A stretch of 64,000 bases of DNA from Symsagittifera roscoffensis. Lineage: Eukaryota > Xenacoelomorpha > Acoela > Convolutidae. Position 1 is the first letter of the stretch; every line of letters starts with the position of its first letter. The notes under the pieces were generated by a model. It did not search any database. It had not been told where the DNA came from and saw nothing but the letters and a program-made list of their open reading frames with translations. Positions 1 to 9,678 of this stretch are shown piece after piece. The translations under genes and the position numbers were made by a program. The stretch spans positions 4,028,001 to 4,092,000 of the forward strand of contig NC_087068.1 in assembly GCF_963678635.1 (NCBI RefSeq), in the 5' to 3' direction.

Positions 1-2
1 AA

Positions 3-3000
3 TCAGATTATGTTTGGGACCCCGAATGGTCTCATCCCGCATTTATAAGCTTCCCACAATCAATCTCAAGTCAAGCAATAAGTACGATATCTTACATAAG
101 AGATTATGTAAAAGTAATACCATTAACCATTGATGCAACACCATTAAACTATAATACATTTTTGCCCGATACACAAAATAATAGTTTAAACTCTACAGTC
201 ATACACAATGAAAACCTCAATGGAACTAGGAATCTTACTCAACAAGATATCCAGACACCATCACACTTCATAAATGAAGAAATTGTACACACAACAACTA
301 CACAACAAAGTATTTCACCAATACGCCCAAATTTAACAACACCAAGAAATACAAATCCTTCACAAACACAGGTAACCTTACAATCAACCGTTAAACCTTC
401 GGTTGCCCCTAAATGTTCACATATGGATTACCAAACATACAGACCCATGACAATACCATCAAAAACACGCAAAACATTCACTAGAAACAACTTTGCAGAC
501 CATAATTATAATTATACACATTCATCAAAAACATATAACCAACCACAAAGAAATTTTAACCAATATACAAGATCTCGAAATTGGGATAACCCAATGACCC
601 AACCTAATTCAATAAATTTCCAAACAAATCCTCCACAGGATCACAGTGAAAATTACCCATTTTTTCAACAAAATAAAAATAAAAAACAGACATCTTATCA
701 AATGGATTATTTATCCTCAGATGATGATTTCTTACAACCAGATATATTTGCACAAAATACTCAAGAATATCGTAGACAAGGAATACAGAGAACACGTACA
801 AATCATAGAAATTTTTCTCCACAACCAATAGATGCACAACATCAACAACCAATTCAACAACAAAATCTAATTAATACACAATCTTTTCAACCAATTCAAC
901 AACAAAATCCAATGACTGCACACTCGTATCAAGCATCACAAATGCAAAATGAAATACCACTCCCATATTATCTCCAACAACATGAAATAACAAGAAACCA
1001 ACTTTCAAATTTTTCTCAAATGCCAAATGCAGCAGAATCATTACAAATGACAATGAATCCATACCTTATGGGTGGATCATCAATAACATCAAACAAACCT
1101 TTAATGGTTTTCACAGGAACAGACCCTGAATACTCTGTAGAAGATTATTTAAATGCAGTAACAGCAAACCTGATTTTAAATATTGGACCTGAACCAATTA
1201 ATACGCCACTACATCAAAATTGGATACATCGACGCACAGCGTTAATACAAACAACCTTAGATGGCGCAGCCCAAAAATGGTTTTCAGTACTACCTCTAGA
1301 AATAAAATCAAACTGGAAAAGGTTTACACAGGAATTTTCAAAAATGTTTGACTCCGAAAGAAACAAACAACAACAAAGAGTTTTATGCAATGAAATTCGC
1401 AGATTACCAAACGAAACCATCAAGCAAATAGCAGTACGAATCGAAACACTAGTTCGAAAAGCATATTCATTAAATACACATGACTATAAAAACACAAAGA
1501 TGACAGAAATCTTAATGATGACTTTAACACCACAATTAAGGAAAATAGCAATAAAAAAGAGAGCATCCCATCCTTCTTCAATTCGAGAACCCGATTTAGA
1601 TTTTCGGAAACTAGTAGACAAATTAGAACAAGCAGAAATCACGATGAAACTAGAAGAAATGGAAAATCTGAAATTACAATACGTTAACAGAATTGAAACG
1701 ACTCCCACTAATATTAATAATATACAGGAATCAGAGACAGACCTCGTTGAAAAAATCACTGAAATACTCAATATTTACGAAAAGAACCCAAACTTTAAAG
1801 GCAAAACATCTTTCAAAAAATGGTGTAATTATTGCCGACGATACGGACATAGTATTTCCGAATGTAGACAAAAACAGCAAGACAATCAAAATAAACCTCA
1901 AAAATATAAAGAACCAAATAAATCATTCTATCAATACATGAAAAAAGATCAAAATCTACCGAACAAAACAGTTTACAGCAACAACAGTTCAGGAAAACCA
2001 CTCCCGAACAATAAAAATTATACAAGAAATCAATCACCATATAACTCAAGTTATAGAGGAAGATCACCAGAACGAAGAAACACGAATAATTCATCACAAA
2101 ATCACTACAATAGACCAAATAGTCGAAATAACTACTCCAGATCAAATTCAAATACACAACGATTTGTTTCTAGATCTAATTCCCAATCAAGAAATAACTA
2201 CTATCCAAACAACCAATCACGAAATTCATCATACAATAGGAATAGAAACTACTCCTATAATCGAAATAGAAGTTATTCAAACAACCGAAACCAGAATTAC
2301 CCGAACAATCAATCAAGGAATAACTCATATAATAGATCGAACTATAACAGACCAAACAATAATTACCAAAACAGATCGCGAAATAATTCACAAAATCGAC
2401 ACTCAAGTTATAATAATCGTTATAGAAATTATTCCCAATCACCACACCGGAATAATAATAACTATAATAATTCTAATAATCGCCACAGAAGTAGTACACC
2501 TAAACATCAAAGACAAATCAATCAAGTACAATCTAACCCAGAAACAACATCAGACCCTCCAGGTATTGATGACACAGTAACTGATACGTTACAACTCAAT
2601 CAAATAAACTGTACATCATCAGATTCAGAAAGTGATACTGAAAACACTCTTTCTATCAATATGATAAAAGTCGAAAATGACTATGAATCTGTCATATATG
2701 AACAACCCTTTTCATCACACATATATGAAAATCAATCAGAATTTCTTCAAAATTATTACACTACACCCATAAATTCCACACCAACGACGCAAGAAACAAA
2801 TGAGATTAACACTACAAATCAAACCAATAAAAATACCAAAACAAAATGCTTGAATACAAACCACATTTATCAAAATATACAAAAAGAACAACCCAAAGAA
2901 AAAATTTGGACAATACCATTTCTCTTAGAAAGCCCAAGAAATAAAGAATTTCAACCACCAGACCTTGAAATAGATTTTTTAATTGATTCAGGAGCAGAAT

Positions 3001-6000
3001 CAAACATAATAAACATCCCCACATGGAATGAAATAAAAACTTTACACCCAAAGCTAACACCTCTTGAAACCTCCAGTAAGTTAGCAACAGCACAAGGATC
3101 AACATTGATAAACTACGGAAAAATCCAATTATTTCTCCTCCCCACCAGAACAATGGAGCAAAGCAAAATTTTAAATAAGCCATTTAAACAAATATTCCAT
3201 ATCACTGACATTAAATATAATATCATTGGAATACCATTTATTTCGAAGTATATACCAACAATTAACATACTAAATAGTAAAATATTAATCAAAGATAAAT
3301 ATACAAAAACAAAAGAAACATCCTTAACATTTTTTCAAAGATTAAATAAACAACCACCATTCTTTTCAAAATTCTACCCGATATTTAACCAACAAAGAAA
3401 ACACCTAAAACCACTATCAGGAAATATCTATAACTTTTCAATCAAACAAGTTCACCAATATGATAAAGAACAAAACAAACAAAAATTTTATATGTCAGAA
3501 TTTGAATTCAAACCTATTCACAAATTTTTCAAAATCACAATCTCATCCATAAAATATTTGAAAAATTCGAATTCCGATATCATTTCCTTACATGTCTATA
3601 ATAACACACCTTACCAAGTAACATTACCTTTAGGACTTTTAGGATATTGTGAAACCAACGCTACAATATCACCAATACACGAAAAAGCCTATCGCGTAAA
3701 TAATATACTCCAATTACTAGATATTTGCCAATCTACAATTCTTAATGAAGAATTATCCATAAATAATATAATAAGTAACGAAAACAGAAATACGGATTAT
3801 TTCACAAAAACTCCATATTTCAAACCTACATTCAACGTGAGTAACTACACAGAGGACCAACAGAAATTTTTAACAATGTTTAATTTCCAACATTCACAAA
3901 TAACACAAGACGAATTCGAAAAGTTAGCCAAACAGCTAATTAAATATTCATCAGTCTATGCAACATCAAAATTTGATGTTGGCAAAATCAGTTCATCACT
4001 ACATCTCCCGTTAAAACCAGACGCAGTTTTCAAAAAACAGAGAGCAAGTAAAGTACCAATTCATTTACATGATAAAGTGAACAGATTACTCGATATTCTA
4101 GAACAATACAACATTATATCACCAGTAAACAAAGAAGAACAACCAAAAGGCAACACATTTATCAACCCCGTTATCATTCTAGCTAAAGGAGAATCATTAA
4201 AAATCGTTCCCGATGCTAGATACCTCAATTCACTTATAGATGAATCAAAATGTAATTGGCCCATTGAACCAATACAAGTTATTTTAACAAAAATAAACGG
4301 CAAATACTTTACAACCGCCGATATGAATAGTGCATACAATCAAATGCCACTAGATGAACAATCACGACGTTTAACACAATTTGTTATCGGAAACCAACAA
4401 TATGAATTCAACCGCTTATTCTATGGAATATCCATAGGACCAGCAGCATTTTCAGCTTTTATGAGCAAAATTTTTAGACCACTAATACTCAAGAAAAACG
4501 CAATCACCTATTTAGACGATGTTTTTATGCAATCACAAACAAAAGACGAGATGTTCAATGTTTTAGAAAAATATCACCAAATACTTCAGAACGAAAATCT
4601 GAAGGCCGCCCCCGATAAATCACACTTCTTTTTGACAAGAGTTAAATTCTTAGGACATAATATAGAAAGAAAAACAATCACTCCATTGAAATCACGCATT
4701 GACGCTATTCAAAAACTTCAACCACCAACAAATAAAAAGAAAATCCAAGAATTTCTTGGAATGTTAAACTTTTTAAGTAAATATGTTTATAAAATGCAAT
4801 TATATCTACGACCATTTTATAACATCCTTAGACAACAAAATAATTTTGAATGGAACACAGAACATCAAACACGATTTGAAGAAGTAAAGAAACTTTTAAC
4901 TGAACAAATTTCAAACACAATTCCAGATTCAAATCAACCATTTTATGCAATGTGCGATGCTTCGAACTTTGGCATCGGTGCAGCACTATTACAATCACAT
5001 AATGGTACAAATAAAATGAACCTCATATCAGCAAATTCTCGATTATTCACTCAAGCAGAGCTACGACTCTCAACTCTAATGAGAGAATGTACAGCCATAA
5101 TATATACACTAACAGAATATGAATTTCTGATACTTGGATCAAAACATCCAACAGTTCTATTCACAGACCATAAACCAATCATCTTTCTCTTTACACAAAA
5201 ATCTAACCCAAACCACCGAGTTTACAGATTTCAACTAATTCTAATGAAATTTCCAAACTTACATATAGTTTGGACTGCAGGAAAAAATCTTGCATTACCA
5301 GACACCTTAAGTCGAAATACACCACCTGAATTACTTACACGAAAAACAACAGTTGAAATACCCAAAAACATAAAATTCTACCTTGCAGAAAACGAAACAT
5401 CACCCCGATTGGAATGCAAATATGCAGTAAAAACTGATATTGAACAATCACAAATAAATAATTTACAACATTTCCCACTTTATTTAGATTGTCAAAATAA
5501 TCATTATGAAGTTGATTTACTTGGAACATCAACTTTCAAACCAATCCCATATTCTCAATGGATAAAAAATAACACCCAACAAAAACGAACAAAACAACAC
5601 CCGCCTAAAAAAGACCATTTTCCACTAATTGAAAAAGAAGATTTAACTGATAAAATAAATTTATCAGGACCACAAACAAATGATTCAAAATACACAATAA
5701 ATCAAGTTTTTGACCTTCACGACCCACTTGATACAATACCCTTATCTAAATTCGAAATTGAAAACATTTTTCTCCCTCCAACAGAAACGATTACAATTTC
5801 AACACTGAAACAATGTCAAAATCTTGACCCGATAATTCGACAACTGAAATCATGGCACAAATATAAAACTAAACCTATCAAAGCAGATTCAACCAGTCTA
5901 GGAAACAAAACACTCCTCCGATACTTTCGCAAATTTAACAACACAACAATTAACGAAAATACAGACCTTTTAGAGTATAACCTGAATGAATCTACAGTTC

Positions 6001-7523
6001 CATGTCTCCCTTTAAGTATGATTCTTATAGCTTTTAATATTTCACATACACAAAATATTAAAGGACACTCTGGATCAGAGAAAACATATTCAAATTTTAT
6101 ACAAAACTTTTATTTCCCAAATGCACCAATTTGGATAAAAGTACTATGCAATGACTGTATAGTATGTCAACTAAATAAACCTTACCCAAATCAAAAACAA
6201 ATAGCACAAAAACAAGATTTTAAAGGACAAAGCTTGTACTTTAACCATCGTATCTCATTCGATACCAAAGGACCAATTTCACCCTCATCCGAAGGAAACT
6301 CCTACATTATGGTAATTTTTGACGCATTTACACATTATGTAGCACTTAACCCAGTACCACATTGTAACGCTTATTACGCTTACACAACACTCTATGAACA
6401 CTGGATAGCAAAATTCGGACTACCAGAAATTTTAGTTACAGACAACGGTACAGAATTCATAAATAATGAAATTATCACACTATGTCATTTATATAACATT
6501 AAACACAAACCACGTACATCTCATGCACCTTGGACAAACGGCTTAGTCGAAGGTATGAACCGTTCATTACAAGAATATCTTAGATGTATCATCAACGGAA
6601 ATGATACAAAATATACCGAATGGTCAGCAGATGTAAAATTATTTCCCTTAGCGTATAATTCACAAATTACGACAACTTTAGGAATGTCACCATACGAAAT
6701 GGTTTTTAACCAAAAGCCACGCAAACCAATAATGTTTACAGCAAATTCTCATAAAAACGCACAAGGTTATTGTCAACCAAATAAAGACTCAATTTGTTAT
6801 AACCTACCTTTACATACACACGATGAAGATCATTTTCATCACCCACAAATTCTTAAACTAGCCTCCGGTACACACACCGAATGGATTCTAAATAGAGATA
6901 AAAAACACAATGAAATTTATCAAAAAATAACAAAAAAGTTATTACAAAGACAAAACATTAATGAACAAATCAATTCACGTTTTACACCAGCCTCCGAATT
7001 AAAAATTGGAACATTTGTTTTAATACCTAATTTTAATACTCAAAAAGGAATTTCTAAAAAATTACAACCCCTTCGAAAAGGACCATACCAAATAATTGCA
7101 AAACCCACTGATGTCACATATAAAATTACCGACTCAAACAAAAAAGAAATCGTTCAACATCGAAACAACCTATTACCTTATTACCCAAAAGAATACGCAC
7201 TCCGCGAATTAACTCAATTATATTCTTTCACAGGATTAAAAATCATTCAAAATGAACCACATCTGACAGACACAGAACAAAATGATAACCCCACCGAAAA
7301 TCAAAACACAAAACCAACCGCCACCAAAAACAATACACAAAACCATAAAGAATCCCCAAAACAAAGAAAAAATAGAAAAATGACCGAACAAATAATACCC
7401 CAAGAACAAATCGACAAATCAGAAAATAGAAAAACAACAAGACTCCGAAATCAACCACGTAAAAACTATAAAATATTCATCCCCCAATCTAAAATTTTAA
7501 AGAAAGTGGAATTTCAAAAGTAA
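3..7523 (+). CDS. Gag-Pol polyprotein (gag, protease, RT, RNase H, integrase), 5'-partial
   Basis: The frame is open from the left edge and ends at TAA 7521-7523; the first in-frame ATG in the window is only near 424, so the true start lies upstream. Residues counted from nt 3: a Q/N-rich N-terminus; a gag core around 400-525 (WIHRRTALIQ, GAAQKWF, WKRFTQEF); one CCHC knuckle at 608-621 (CNYCRRYGHSISEC); a low-complexity N/R/S/Y tract about 670-840; an aspartic protease DSGA near 995; RT with YLDD near 1503; RNase H (DASNFGIGAALL) near 1650; an integrase zinc domain near 2015-2057; and a catalytic core with Asp at nt 6261, Asp at 6441 and Glu at 6549, giving an exact D-35-E. A GPY/F-like segment (GPYQIIAKP) follows near 7080. 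Gag and Pol share one frame with no frameshift. All catalytic motifs are intact. Confidence 0.95.
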   Translation, partial: SDYVWDPEWSHPAFISFPQSISSQAISTISYIRDYVKVIPLTIDATPLNYNTFLPDTQNNSLNSTVIHNENLNGTRNLTQQDIQTPSHFINEEIVHTTTTQQSISPIRPNLTTPRNTNPSQTQVTLQSTVKPSVAPKCSHMDYQTYRPMTIPSKTRKTFTRNNFADHNYNYTHSSKTYNQPQRNFNQYTRSRNWDNPMTQPNSINFQTNPPQDHSENYPFFQQNKNKKQTSYQMDYLSSDDDFLQPDIFAQNTQEYRRQGIQRTRTNHRNFSPQPIDAQHQQPIQQQNLINTQSFQPIQQQNPMTAHSYQASQMQNEIPLPYYLQQHEITRNQLSNFSQMPNAAESLQMTMNPYLMGGSSITSNKPLMVFTGTDPEYSVEDYLNAVTANLILNIGPEPINTPLHQNWIHRRTALIQTTLDGAAQKWFSVLPLEIKSNWKRFTQEFSKMFDSERNKQQQRVLCNEIRRLPNETIKQIAVRIETLVRKAYSLNTHDYKNTKMTEILMMTLTPQLRKIAIKKRASHPSSIREPDLDFRKLVDKLEQAEITMKLEEMENLKLQYVNRIETTPTNINNIQESETDLVEKITEILNIYEKNPNFKGKTSFKKWCNYCRRYGHSISECRQKQQDNQNKPQKYKEPNKSFYQYMKKDQNLPNKTVYSNNSSGKPLPNNKNYTRNQSPYNSSYRGRSPERRNTNNSSQNHYNRPNSRNNYSRSNSNTQRFVSRSNSQSRNNYYPNNQSRNSSYNRNRNYSYNRNRSYSNNRNQNYPNNQSRNNSYNRSNYNRPNNNYQNRSRNNSQNRHSSYNNRYRNYSQSPHRNNNNYNNSNNRHRSSTPKHQRQINQVQSNPETTSDPPGIDDTVTDTLQLNQINCTSSDSESDTENTLSINMIKVENDYESVIYEQPFSSHIYENQSEFLQNYYTTPINSTPTTQETNEINTTNQTNKNTKTKCLNTNHIYQNIQKEQPKEKIWTIPFLLESPRNKEFQPPDLEIDFLIDSGAESNIINIPTWNEIKTLHPKLTPLETSSKLATAQGSTLINYGKIQLFLLPTRTMEQSKILNKPFKQIFHITDIKYNIIGIPFISKYIPTINILNSKILIKDKYTKTKETSLTFFQRLNKQPPFFSKFYPIFNQQRKHLKPLSGNIYNFSIKQVHQYDKEQNKQKFYMSEFEFKPIHKFFKITISSIKYLKNSNSDIISLHVYNNTPYQVTLPLGLLGYCETNATISPIHEKAYRVNNILQLLDICQSTILNEELSINNIISNENRNTDYFTKTPYFKPTFNVSNYTEDQQKFLTMFNFQHSQITQDEFEKLAKQLIKYSSVYATSKFDVGKISSSLHLPLKPDAVFKKQRASKVPIHLHDKVNRLLDILEQYNIISPVNKEEQPKGNTFINPVIILAKGESLKIVPDARYLNSLIDESKCNWPIEPIQVILTKINGKYFTTADMNSAYNQMPLDEQSRRLTQFVIGNQQYEFNRLFYGISIGPAAFSAFMSKIFRPLILKKNAITYLDDVFMQSQTKDEMFNVLEKYHQILQNENLKAAPDKSHFFLTRVKFLGHNIERKTITPLKSRIDAIQKLQPPTNKKKIQEFLGMLNFLSKYVYKMQLYLRPFYNILRQQNNFEWNTEHQTRFEEVKKLLTEQISNTIPDSNQPFYAMCDASNFGIGAALLQSHNGTNKMNLISANSRLFTQAELRLSTLMRECTAIIYTLTEYEFLILGSKHPTVLFTDHKPIIFLFTQKSNPNHRVYRFQLILMKFPNLHIVWTAGKNLALPDTLSRNTPPELLTRKTTVEIPKNIKFYLAENETSPRLECKYAVKTDIEQSQINNLQHFPLYLDCQNNHYEVDLLGTSTFKPIPYSQWIKNNTQQKRTKQHPPKKDHFPLIEKEDLTDKINLSGPQTNDSKYTINQVFDLHDPLDTIPLSKFEIENIFLPPTETITISTLKQCQNLDPIIRQLKSWHKYKTKPIKADSTSLGNKTLLRYFRKFNNTTINENTDLLEYNLNESTVPCLPLSMILIAFNISHTQNIKGHSGSEKTYSNFIQNFYFPNAPIWIKVLCNDCIVCQLNKPYPNQKQIAQKQDFKGQSLYFNHRISFDTKGPISPSSEGNSYIMVIFDAFTHYVALNPVPHCNAYYAYTTLYEHWIAKFGLPEILVTDNGTEFINNEIITLCHLYNIKHKPRTSHAPWTNGLVEGMNRSLQEYLRCIINGNDTKYTEWSADVKLFPLAYNSQITTTLGMSPYEMVFNQKPRKPIMFTANSHKNAQGYCQPNKDSICYNLPLHTHDEDHFHHPQILKLASGTHTEWILNRDKKHNEIYQKITKKLLQRQNINEQINSRFTPASELKIGTFVLIPNFNTQKGISKKLQPLRKGPYQIIAKPTDVTYKITDSNKKEIVQHRNNLLPYYPKEYALRELTQLYSFTGLKIIQNEPHLTDTEQNDNPTENQNTKPTATKNNTQNHKESPKQRKNRKMTEQIIPQEQIDKSENRKTTRLRNQPRKNYKIFIPQSKILKKVEFQK

Positions 7524-8120
7524 TTTTAACATTTGCTTCACAATCTTGAAACCTCCGAAACATTTTTCATTTACATTTTTCAAAATAACATGCTGACAAG
7601 TACGTAATAATTCTAGTTCAAAATAGACCAATAGGATTCATCCAATCCGTCACTTTCTCTAACTCAAACTAAGACCAATTAGACGAATCATATAGAACTC
7701 CAGGCACATCTATAACTATAACTTTACGACCTCCAGGTCAAAAATAAGCAAACCACTCCAACTTGACAACTAAAATAAATATCACCATAATACCGTACCC
7801 CTCCCTTATCTAATAACCCAAAGATCAACAATATTTCCCCAACTCAGACCACGAATACCCCCAAAGCAAATTTGTTAACTTAGCCTAAAGTAACAAAATG
7901 AACATTTTAATTAGCCTAAAGTATAAAAATCTCACCATACCCCGGATCATTTGACAAACAAAAATAAAGAAAAAGACGACCTCCCAATCACCATGAAAAT
8001 TGCCCCCAACAATTTTTTACAAAACTCAACCCACTTGTCAAAAAACTAATAAATAATCCGACCACACTTGAAAATCGCCTCAAACAGCAAAAAATATTCG
8101 ACCAAAAGATCATTTCTTAA
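7524..8120 (+). other. A-rich noncoding spacer after pol
   Basis: About 600 bp between the pol stop and the next ORF. It has the same A/C-rich, G-poor composition as the coding part of the element. I see no long frame, promoter or repeat. A splice acceptor for downstream ORFs could lie here or in the next 400 bp, but none stands out. Confidence 0.4.
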
Positions 8121-8351
8121 ATGCTCTTCTCTCAATCAGTTACTCAAATACTCATAAATCTTAAACATTTTTTTACAATACTTGAAACCTTTATAATATT
8201 TCTTTTTGATATACTTGAATCTTTTCTAATAATCCTAATCATTTTTTGTAACATTTTTTTAATTTTCTACACTATACTCGAACTATTCCTCCAACTTTCC
8301 AAAACCCTTGATTACATCCACAGGTACGAGTCATATAACTTGTCTAAATGA
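8121..8351 (+). CDS. Small hydrophobic ORF in retroelement (76 codons)
   Basis: ATG to TGA. The product is almost entirely Ile/Leu/Phe-rich with at least one long membrane-like stretch. Its stop overlaps the start of the next small ORF as ATGA at 8348-8351, the same arrangement seen at the env/ORF4 junction. I recognise no family. AT-rich DNA easily yields hydrophobic frames, so it may be fortuitous. Confidence 0.3.
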   Translation: MLFSQSVTQILINLKHFFTILETFIIFLFDILESFLIILIIFCNIFLIFYTILELFLQLSKTLDYIHRYESYNLSK

Positions 8352-8536
8352 TACGAACAATTTTCAGTAGAACTGATATTTTTTTATTGTTTGTAATTTT
8401 CATAACATTTTTATCATCCCTCATTTTGACAATATGCAAATGTATAAAGAAAGCAATCATCACATTTGCCCTAGCAACAATTTTTCTAATTATTTTTTTG
8501 GAAGAATATTATAATAAACATAAACCTTCCCACTAA
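8348..8536 (+). CDS. Small membrane-peptide ORF in retroelement (62 codons)
   Basis: Begins on the ATGA overlap with the previous ORF and ends at TAA 8534-8536, just before the ATG-less frame at 8542. The product shows two hydrophobic runs (FLLFVIFITFLSSLILTI and an Ile/Leu-rich run near the C-terminus) separated by a short basic CKCIKK stretch, so it could be a small membrane protein or a signal-like leader. No family is recognised. The position and overlap are suggestive, but the composition alone could explain it. Confidence 0.3.
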   Translation: MIRTIFSRTDIFLLFVIFITFLSSLILTICKCIKKAIITFALATIFLIIFLEEYYNKHKPSH

Positions 8537-8541
8537 AGTAA

Positions 8542-9678
8542 CAATTCAAAAATCCATCAAAAATTGCTACCCAACAGTCACAGAATCAGTCTTCACCGAC
8601 ATCATCCCAAGATAACCAAACACCACCTTCAACTACTCAAAATCCTCAAACATCTACACGAATTTCTTTTCAAGACAATCCATACACTTTTGAAGAACGA
8701 CATGCTCGTTTATCAGAACCACTAGAACCAGTTCAACGACAAGCACCTCTAAGCGAACCAACATATAACCTATACCCAACACTACCACAAGAACTAAGTA
8801 GAATAAGAAATCCTAGTCAAAACCAAAATACAGTCGAAATAAATAGACAAATTATACATCCTCGACGAAACAGAAATTTTCAAACTCCACGAGTTCATTT
8901 TGATATACCTCAATCCCCATCACAAAACACTCCAGAAAACCCCATTGGTATATTACCAGAAACCCCTACGTTTCTTTCACAACGTAGCACCTCAAGCCTA
9001 CCATCAGATTACTTAGGTTCAACACCAACATCTGAGCAAATACGTGAAAATCCTTTCAACCCCACAAACCAAACATCACGATTTCCATATTGGACTACAC
9101 ATTCATTTACACAAGGTGAACCAAATTTAGTCAATGACCCCATAGATATTTCTACGGATACAACAACATCCTCATCACTACCAGAAACATTATCACTACC
9201 ATCAACACCATCAATAAGCCAGATTTCACCACCACCTTTTAACTTAAATTTTCCAAATAATCTCGACGCCAGATATCGAGAACAATCATCAATAAATATT
9301 CCTTTAAGACTAGATTGGAATACATTTACAGCACCTCCACCACTATTTGGACAACATCAAGAAAGTAACCGCCTTCATAACTGGGCACTTAATAGATTAC
9401 AATATCGCCAAGATATTCACAACGATATCCGTGATCACAATATTCAAATACTCCAGCAAAACAGTTTACAATTAAAGTTTGAAATCACAGTTAAGTTAAA
9501 TAATATTACCCAACATCCCTACCCATTAAATCCACCTAACATAACAGCTCAATCACTACCACCACCGTTTATAACTACTGAAGTAATATACAAATACGAC
9601 AGATATACCAAAAACACAATTGGCTACATTACATTTTATAATCCATACTCAGGATTATCATACACATGTATATTCTAA
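8542..9678 (+). CDS. ATG-less Pro/Ser/Thr-rich frame between pol and env (about 378 codons)
   Basis: Open from just after TAA 8539-8541 to TAA 9676-9678, with no in-frame ATG anywhere. Codon use (ACA, CAA, CCA) matches gag-pol and env, which argues it is translated. The product is Pro/Ser/Thr-rich and probably disordered over most of its length, with a more structured C-terminal part (ITVKLNNITQ, YDRYTKNTIGYITF) carrying NxT sites. It overlaps the env frame by about 90 nt, with env one position to the right (+1 relation). It could be reached by splicing from an upstream leader exon carrying a start, by frameshift, or by non-AUG initiation; one or more lesions are also possible. I recognise no family. 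Confidence 0.6.
   Translation, partial: QFKNPSKIATQQSQNQSSPTSSQDNQTPPSTTQNPQTSTRISFQDNPYTFEERHARLSEPLEPVQRQAPLSEPTYNLYPTLPQELSRIRNPSQNQNTVEINRQIIHPRRNRNFQTPRVHFDIPQSPSQNTPENPIGILPETPTFLSQRSTSSLPSDYLGSTPTSEQIRENPFNPTNQTSRFPYWTTHSFTQGEPNLVNDPIDISTDTTTSSSLPETLSLPSTPSISQISPPPFNLNFPNNLDARYREQSSINIPLRLDWNTFTAPPPLFGQHQESNRLHNWALNRLQYRQDIHNDIRDHNIQILQQNSLQLKFEITVKLNNITQHPYPLNPPNITAQSLPPPFITTEVIYKYDRYTKNTIGYITFYNPYSGLSYTCIF

Noticed and set aside
604-852. Minus-strand and alternative-frame ORFs inside gag-pol, env and ORF4
   Set aside because: They are shadows of long plus-strand frames that carry recognisable motifs.
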